Shown here piece after piece: positions 59,911-64,000 of a stretch of DNA of 64,000 nucleotides (position 1 is its first letter; the number at the start of each line of letters is the position of its first letter). The DNA comes from Fen-178 sp963722575 (GTDB taxonomy: Bacteria; Acidobacteriota; Terriglobia; Bryobacterales; Bryobacteraceae), in contig CAVRNR010000004.1 in the NCBI GenBank assembly GCA_963722575.1, positions 323,664 to 387,663 of the forward strand, written 5' to 3'. The notes under the pieces were generated by a model. That model saw only the letters and a program-made list of their open reading frames with translations. It searched no databases and was not told the origin of the DNA. A program made the translations under genes and the position numbers.

Positions 59911-61182
59911 CTACTCCAGAATCCGATGTTTGAGGTTCATCACATCGCGGTACGGCACCACGCCGAAAATCTTGTCGTTCTCGTCCGTAATCGGCAGTGC
60001 CCGAAAGCCGTATCGCAGGAACATGTCGGAAGCGCGCTTCATCGGGTCGCCGGGGTTGAGGCTGATGATGCTCTCTACCATGAGGTCCTTGAGCACGGCG
60101 CTGTCCTCCGCCATGAACAGGTCTCTGATATCGAGCACTCCCAGGAGCTTGTCGGCCTCATCGACGACATAGATGTACATCACCACGTCCATCTCCTTGG
60201 CTTGCTCGCGAAACTTCCTCCGCGCCTGCTGGACCGTCATGTCGGGCAGACACTTGAGGAAGTTGGTTGTGGCGAAATTCAGGATGGCGGTGTCCTGCTG
60301 CTCCACGATCTCTTCGATCTTCGCCACCATAGCGGGTTCAAGGAGGCGCAAAATGTCCCTCTTCTTGTCCCCAGGCAGAACGGAAACGATGTCGGCGGCC
60401 TGGCCCGGAGTCATATCGCCGATCAGTTGCGCAACCCGCTCCTTGCTCAACGAGAACACGATGTCCCGCTGGACGGCCGGGTCAATCTCCTCCAGGGTGT
60501 CGGAAGCCTGCTCGGTATCGAGGCCATCGAGCAGCACCGCCCGCTGAGAGCTGTCCAACTCCTCCAGGATGTCGGCCAGGTCGACGGGGTGAATATCGGA
60601 GAGCTTCTCTTTGAGAACGTTCAGCTTGACGTTCCCCTGGAGCGTTCCCAACTGGGGCGGCAGGGACTGGACGTAGGACCAGGGGATCAATCTCTTTCTG
60701 GCTGCACCACCGCGCCTATACAGGAACGCGGCGAGTCCTTTCAATCCCAGGCGAACCAACAGCCCGTACCGGCTGATATCGACGTCGACGAGGTAGAGCC
60801 GGTTCCCCGTCCGGACCAACCGGATGTCATACACGACTTCCACCTCACGGTCGTCAGTGTCCAGGATTTTCTTATCCAGCAGATAGTCGCGGAGGGGAAC
60901 TTCCTCGGGCGCGACCGGCCGAACGTAGCTCCCGGGGTCGTCGATGTCCAGTACGACTTCCCGCAGGGTGAGCGAGCGGACCTTCGCCATCGGAACCAGC
61001 AACGGCGGCTCTCCGAAAGGCCGCGCGATCTGGAGGTGCGTGACCTCCGCCACTTTGCCTTGGTCCACCGCCACTACATCGCTCACTTTGCCGATCTTCC
61101 GGTTTCGGACGTAGGCGCGCACCCCGACCAACTGGGTCAGAAACAGGGTTTCTTCGACTGAGTTCCTCACAACTCCATTCAC
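59911..61182 (-). CDS. MgtE-N/CBS regulatory protein without a membrane domain
   Basis: 423 residues. PRC-barrel-like blocks come first (VGVRAYVRNRKIGKVSDVVAVD, YLLDKKILDTDDREVEVVYDIRLV). The MgtE N domain follows (LSDIHPVDLADILEELDSSQRAVLLDGLD, ERVAQLIGDMTPGQAADIVSVLP), then two CBS domains (IYVVDEADKLLGVLDIRDLF, ALPITDENDKIFGVVPYRDVM). In MgtE these cytosolic domains sense Mg2+ and gate the pore, but no transmembrane domain exists here. It is encoded with the NRAMP-like transporter under an M-box, suggesting that it controls that protein in trans. Confidence 0.9.
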   Translation of the reverse strand: MNGVVRNSVEETLFLTQLVGVRAYVRNRKIGKVSDVVAVDQGKVAEVTHLQIARPFGEPPLLVPMAKVRSLTLREVVLDIDDPGSYVRPVAPEEVPLRDYLLDKKILDTDDREVEVVYDIRLVRTGNRLYLVDVDISRYGLLVRLGLKGLAAFLYRRGGAARKRLIPWSYVQSLPPQLGTLQGNVKLNVLKEKLSDIHPVDLADILEELDSSQRAVLLDGLDTEQASDTLEEIDPAVQRDIVFSLSKERVAQLIGDMTPGQAADIVSVLPGDKKRDILRLLEPAMVAKIEEIVEQQDTAILNFATTNFLKCLPDMTVQQARRKFREQAKEMDVVMYIYVVDEADKLLGVLDIRDLFMAEDSAVLKDLMVESIISLNPGDPMKRASDMFLRYGFRALPITDENDKIFGVVPYRDVMNLKHRILE

Positions 61183-61195
61183 GGATCACCTCCAT

Positions 61196-61372
61196 CTAGC
61201 GGAGCGATTGAAAAAACTTGAAAACCAGAATCCCAATAAGCAGTACCAGGTACCCCCGAAGCAATCCCAGACAGACTCTGACGAACCGCGTGGTCTTCAA
61301 ATGCGGAGTCGCGTACTTCCGGTTGATTGCCCGGACGGTTTGAACGGTGGTCCTGAAAAATGTCAATATCAT
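61196..61372 (-). CDS. 58-residue single-span membrane protein in the magnesium operon
   Basis: ATG 61372 with GAGG about 7 bases upstream, stop TAG at 61196. A basic N-terminal half (TVQTVRAINRKYATPHLKTT) is followed by one membrane helix (LGLLRGYLVLLIGILVFKFF). It starts 18 bases after the NRAMP-like stop and ends 13 bases before the MgtE-N/CBS start, so it is tightly embedded. It may be a small subunit that links sensor and transporter. No homolog recognised by eye. Confidence 0.75.
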   Translation of the reverse strand: MILTFFRTTVQTVRAINRKYATPHLKTTRFVRVCLGLLRGYLVLLIGILVFKFFQSLR

Positions 61373-61390
61373 GACTTACCTCTGCCTCGC

Positions 61391-62662
61391 TTACTTCAGA
61401 ATATTGGGGAAGAGCGCGCTGATCCCGTACAACGTCGAGACTACGATTATCACCGCCGTGATGCCGATATTGGCCACGTTCTGCACCAGCGTGTTCTTGT
61501 ATTCGCCCATGGTTTCCTCGTCGTTCAGGAGCAGGATGAGAAACACCAGTGCGGCCGGCAGAAGGGTCACCGCAATCACCTGAACGAAAAGCGTAATCAG
61601 GACCAGCGGCGCGCCCGGGATCAGCACCACAATGCCGGCGAACAGAAGGACCAGGATGTAATAGGCATAGAACCACGGGGCCTCCTTCAGCCGGTGGTTG
61701 AGCGAGTGGGCCCAGCCGAAGACCTCGCCGAAAGCCCACGAGCTGGCAAGTGAGATGCAGATGGCGCCCAGAAATCCCGCATCAAACAGTCCGATGGCCA
61801 GGCAGGCTCCCAAGTGCTTGTTGATACTCATGAACTTGATCGCCGCGGTCGCCGCGTCGTTGATCGGCTGGCCGGGAAGAAGGGTACCGGTCAGGATGAC
61901 GCAGAACGCGGCAACCAGAACCGTCAGCATGGATCCCAAAGCAGTGTCGACCTTTCCCCACCGCATGTCTTTTTCCTGCAAACCCTTGTCAACTACCGCA
62001 CTCTGCTGGAAGAAGATCATCCAGGGCGCGATCGTGGTGCCGATATTGGCCATCAGCAGAAAGAACAGCGCATTGGTGAACCCGCCCGGCGGGAAATGCG
62101 GGATCAGGGCGCCGCGCAAAATCTCGTGTATCGGCGGATTGATCAAAAACGCCGCTGGAATATAGATCAAGTTGAGGCCGCAGAAAACCAGGGCCAGCTT
62201 TTCCCAGGTCCAGTAGCGCCCCTGCAGAACCATTGCGCTCATGATGATCCACGCCCCAATGACCGTCACCAGGGGCGGCACTCCAAAGATCCTCATGGCG
62301 GCTGTCATGCCGATGAACTCGGTGATCATGGTGAGCCAATCGGTAAGCACCAGGTCCAGCAGCGAGAACCAACCCCAGAACGCCCCGAACGCATGAAAAA
62401 TCGCTTCAGCATGGCCGCGCTTGGTGACGGCCCCCAAGCGCACGGTCATTTCCTGGACGTAGTAGGCCACCGGGCCCAATAAGATGAGAAACCAGATGAG
62501 GTGGAATCCATACTGGGCGCCGGTGGCGGTGTACGTGGTGATGCCACCAGCGTCATTGTCGGCCACCATAACGATGATGCCGGGGCCCGCGATGATGAGG
62601 TACAGCCTCAATATCTTGAGGAATTTCTTGTATTTGTAGTAGAGCCTAGAAAGAATGTTCAC
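61391..62662 (-). CDS. NRAMP-related divalent metal transporter, probably Mg2+
   Basis: 423 residues from GTG 62662 (GAGGGTAGG upstream); an ATG at 62740 would add a basic leader unlike the family. About eleven helices follow the NRAMP fold. The helix-1 metal motif, DPGN in Mn/Fe transporters, reads ADNDAGG, and the helix-6 MPH motif reads APW (NIGTTIAPWMIFFQQS), so the soft Met ligand is gone. NRAMP-related Mg2+ transporters with changed sites are known. The M-box riboswitch upstream strongly supports Mg2+. Confidence 0.88.
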   Translation of the reverse strand: MNILSRLYYKYKKFLKILRLYLIIAGPGIIVMVADNDAGGITTYTATGAQYGFHLIWFLILLGPVAYYVQEMTVRLGAVTKRGHAEAIFHAFGAFWGWFSLLDLVLTDWLTMITEFIGMTAAMRIFGVPPLVTVIGAWIIMSAMVLQGRYWTWEKLALVFCGLNLIYIPAAFLINPPIHEILRGALIPHFPPGGFTNALFFLLMANIGTTIAPWMIFFQQSAVVDKGLQEKDMRWGKVDTALGSMLTVLVAAFCVILTGTLLPGQPINDAATAAIKFMSINKHLGACLAIGLFDAGFLGAICISLASSWAFGEVFGWAHSLNHRLKEAPWFYAYYILVLLFAGIVVLIPGAPLVLITLFVQVIAVTLLPAALVFLILLLNDEETMGEYKNTLVQNVANIGITAVIIVVSTLYGISALFPNILK

Positions 62663-62954
62663 GATGCCTACCCTCGTAGCCCGCCCGCACCTCGCACGAA
62701 CGAAGTACGGGCGTCGCGCCGAAGCCGGCGCTATTGGCACTAAAAATATCGAAGGGGAGAAAGACTACGAGAGCCTCCACCCTCCGCGTTCATCACCGTA
62801 AAATCGCGTGGCAGAAGCGGCGGGTGAAGCGATTGGGGACTACAATCCGATCACCACCGGAAGCTGCCACGAGTCGCCGCCTCGACTAGGAGGCTGGTCG
62901 TCGTTCGGTTCCATAAGCCTTTCTGGAGGCGAGTTGAAGCTTAGGAGGGAAATG

Positions 62955-62987
62955 AAAAAGCCATTTCCCCCGGAGTAGAGAAATGGC
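62955..62987 (-). terminator. Rho-independent terminator of the M-box leader
   Basis: On the minus strand, GCCATTTC (62987-62980) pairs with GAAATGGC (62967-62960), followed by five U. It lies about 35 bases after the M-box and 290 before the transporter start, so high Mg2+ probably ends transcription here. Confidence 0.8.
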
Positions 62988-63021
62988 GCTATCGCGAGCG
63001 ATGCAGCCGGATTCCCCCACA

Positions 63022-63192
63022 GGTCCAAGCTTCAGCACCGCGCGCCGTGAGAGATCCCGAAGACCTCAGCCACGTTAGAAAAACCCTTAACCCGGGAGTT
63101 CCTGGTCACCCTCCACACAGTATCTTTCGATGCCTGAGGGCAGTGGCTTGTTTGCCGCGCGGACGCCTCGCCTACCGAGGATCCACGTACAC
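63022..63192 (-). ncRNA. M-box (ykoK) Mg2+ riboswitch
   Basis: Conserved M-box blocks occur in order on the minus strand: GTAGGCGAGG (63175-63166), CCACTGCCC (63146-63138), ATCGAAAGAT (63131-63122), GGGTGACCAGGAA (63111-63099), TTAAGGGTTTTTCTAACG (from 63090), GTGGCTGAGG and GGTGCTGAAGCTT (63039-63027). They match Bacillus ykoK/mgtE leader blocks in sequence and spacing. Mg2+ binding compacts this RNA and favours the downstream terminator. Confidence 0.88.
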
Positions 63193-63243
63193 TGAATCAG
63201 GTGGCCGGCAACCCCAACAGCGAGCTGCTTTCCATCCGCTCTA

Positions 63244-63273
63244 AATATAGCCCACGCGTCCGGAGATTGTCAA
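63244..63273 (-). promoter_or_regulatory. Promoter of the magnesium operon
   Basis: TTGACA (63273-63268), 18 bases, TATATT (63249-63244) on the minus strand, about 50 bases before the M-box. From 63274 to 63624 I see no gene on either strand. Confidence 0.7.
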
Positions 63274-63624
63274 TAGCTTAAACCGAAAAGATCCGTAGAA
63301 TCTGTTAGTTGCAATCAAGTTACAGAAAGGGAGCCGGAGCGGGATGCCCTCGCTACCGGTCTCGAAACGTGCCTGGAGAGGAGGCCCGCTTCGAGTTCGA
63401 TCTGGGGTTGCCAAGCAAGACTCGTCTGCTAGCCCAACTTCCGCAGTTGAGGTGACTCCGCAACTTTTTTTGGCCTGTTTTAAGGCTGCCGAACCCAGCG
63501 GACAAGAGAGCCGTCTTTTGTTTCCATCACGCTGTTGCCGCGGCTGAGTTTCAGAGTTCCGAAAAGCCGATGTAGTGACGACCAACCCTCTTGAATCGGA
63601 GCCGTAGATCCGTAGTATGGAGCT

Positions 63625-64000
63625 ATGTACGTGCGGCCCTGCTATCGGAGGAAGGACGGCAAGCGCCACGCTTACTGGGCCCTGGTAGAGAGCTATCGCA
63701 CCCAGCGCGGACCGCGGCAGCGCGTGGTGGCTTGGCTGGGCGCGATGGATGAACGTGGCCGCCTGGGAGTGAAGCGCTGTGCCGAAGGGAGGACCACCCA
63801 GCAGGGCAGCTTGTTTCTGGAGGCTCAGCCGGAATGGGTGGAAGTCGATGTGAAGCGGGTGCATGTCGAGCGCAGCCGGAAATTCGGCGGCCCCTGGCTG
63901 GGGCTGGAGCTGCTGCGCCGGCTGGATCTGGATCGCTTTCTGGAAGAGAAGCTGCCCCAAGGACGAGAAGAGATTCCCTGGCCGCTGATGGCGACAGTGC
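63625..64000 (+). CDS. IS1634-type transposase, N-terminal part (3' end outside window)
   Basis: ATG 63625 opens a frame that runs off the window: YVRPCYRRKDGKRHAYWALV, RTQRGPRQRVVAWLGAMDE, GPWLGLELLRRLDLDRFLEE. This is the usual N-terminus of IS1634/IS4-like DDE transposases; the catalytic residues would be beyond the window edge. The left terminal repeat is not identified. Confidence 0.85.
   Translation, partial: MYVRPCYRRKDGKRHAYWALVESYRTQRGPRQRVVAWLGAMDERGRLGVKRCAEGRTTQQGSLFLEAQPEWVEVDVKRVHVERSRKFGGPWLGLELLRRLDLDRFLEEKLPQGREEIPWPLMATV

Noticed and set aside
62840..63028. A 62-codon frame on the minus strand within the M-box leader
   Set aside because: It overlaps the terminator hairpin and has no ribosome site; the RNA structure explains the region.
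63241..63960. A 239-codon minus-strand frame at the window end
   Set aside because: It crosses the M-box promoter and runs antisense to a clear transposase start; no motif is visible.

Overview
The window looks like a chromosomal segment of a GC-rich Acidobacteriota, most likely of the Bryobacterales/Solibacter type. That placement is inferred from gene content: an 'acidobacterial duplicated orphan permease', two paralogous VWFA-like secreted proteins, a DUF3300/DUF2950 pair, many secreted or Tat-exported glycoside hydrolases, and families of GC-rich palindromic intergenic repeats. No rRNA, CRISPR array or prophage is visible. Two tRNAs (Gly-CCC, Pro-CGG), two transposase genes and several decayed genes are present.

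Layout. 1-10 kb: plant-polysaccharide use, with a sialate O-acetylesterase end, a frameshifted J-domain membrane protein, rhaT-rhaA, a GH51-GH43 fusion and a GH27-CE15 fusion. 10-17 kb: pseudouridine synthase, small basic protein, Fe-S protein, sugar isomerase, phosphoesterase, GH35-like galactosidase, tRNA-Gly. 17-22 kb: DUF2950/DUF3300, small His-rich stress-type proteins, CarD regulator, and a gene graveyard (reductase, NYN protein and DUF5597 remnants). 22-32 kb: PH-domain protein, MBL hydrolase, GH2 galactosidase, an AbrB gene with a decayed doc, DUF1684-zapA-zapB-rplT-rpmI, anion transporter, iscS. 32-41 kb: clpS, parvulins, an IS4-family element inserted in a palindromic repeat, a peroxiredoxin with in-frame TGA at its peroxidatic Cys position, a SAM-II-like riboswitch with terminator upstream of an unknown gene, a sulfite-oxidase-like protein, a VWFA-like protein, a secreted methyltransferase-like protein and an oxidoreductase. 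41-52 kb: ADOP permease, clpC, lolD, Tat oxidoreductase, efp, selA, tRNA-Pro, an MNT gene with a broken HEPN partner, and the second VWFA-like paralog. 52-64 kb: GT87, SSS symporter-galK, frameshifted M28 peptidase, porin, and a magnesium locus (M-box riboswitch, terminator, NRAMP-like transporter, 58-residue membrane protein, MgtE-N/CBS protein), then a truncated transposase gene.

How it fits together. Several enzymes release galactose, arabinose or rhamnose from pectin/hemicellulose-type glycans (GH27, GH35, GH2, GH51, CE15), and the matching uptake and first catabolic steps are encoded (RhaT/RhaA; SSS symporter/GalK). selA in the same window as a UGA-interrupted peroxiredoxin supports active selenocysteine use. 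The three most interesting signals are that selenoprotein candidate, the SAM-II-like switch in front of an uncharacterised 128-residue protein, and the M-box-controlled operon that separates an MgtE-like sensor module from its membrane transporter.
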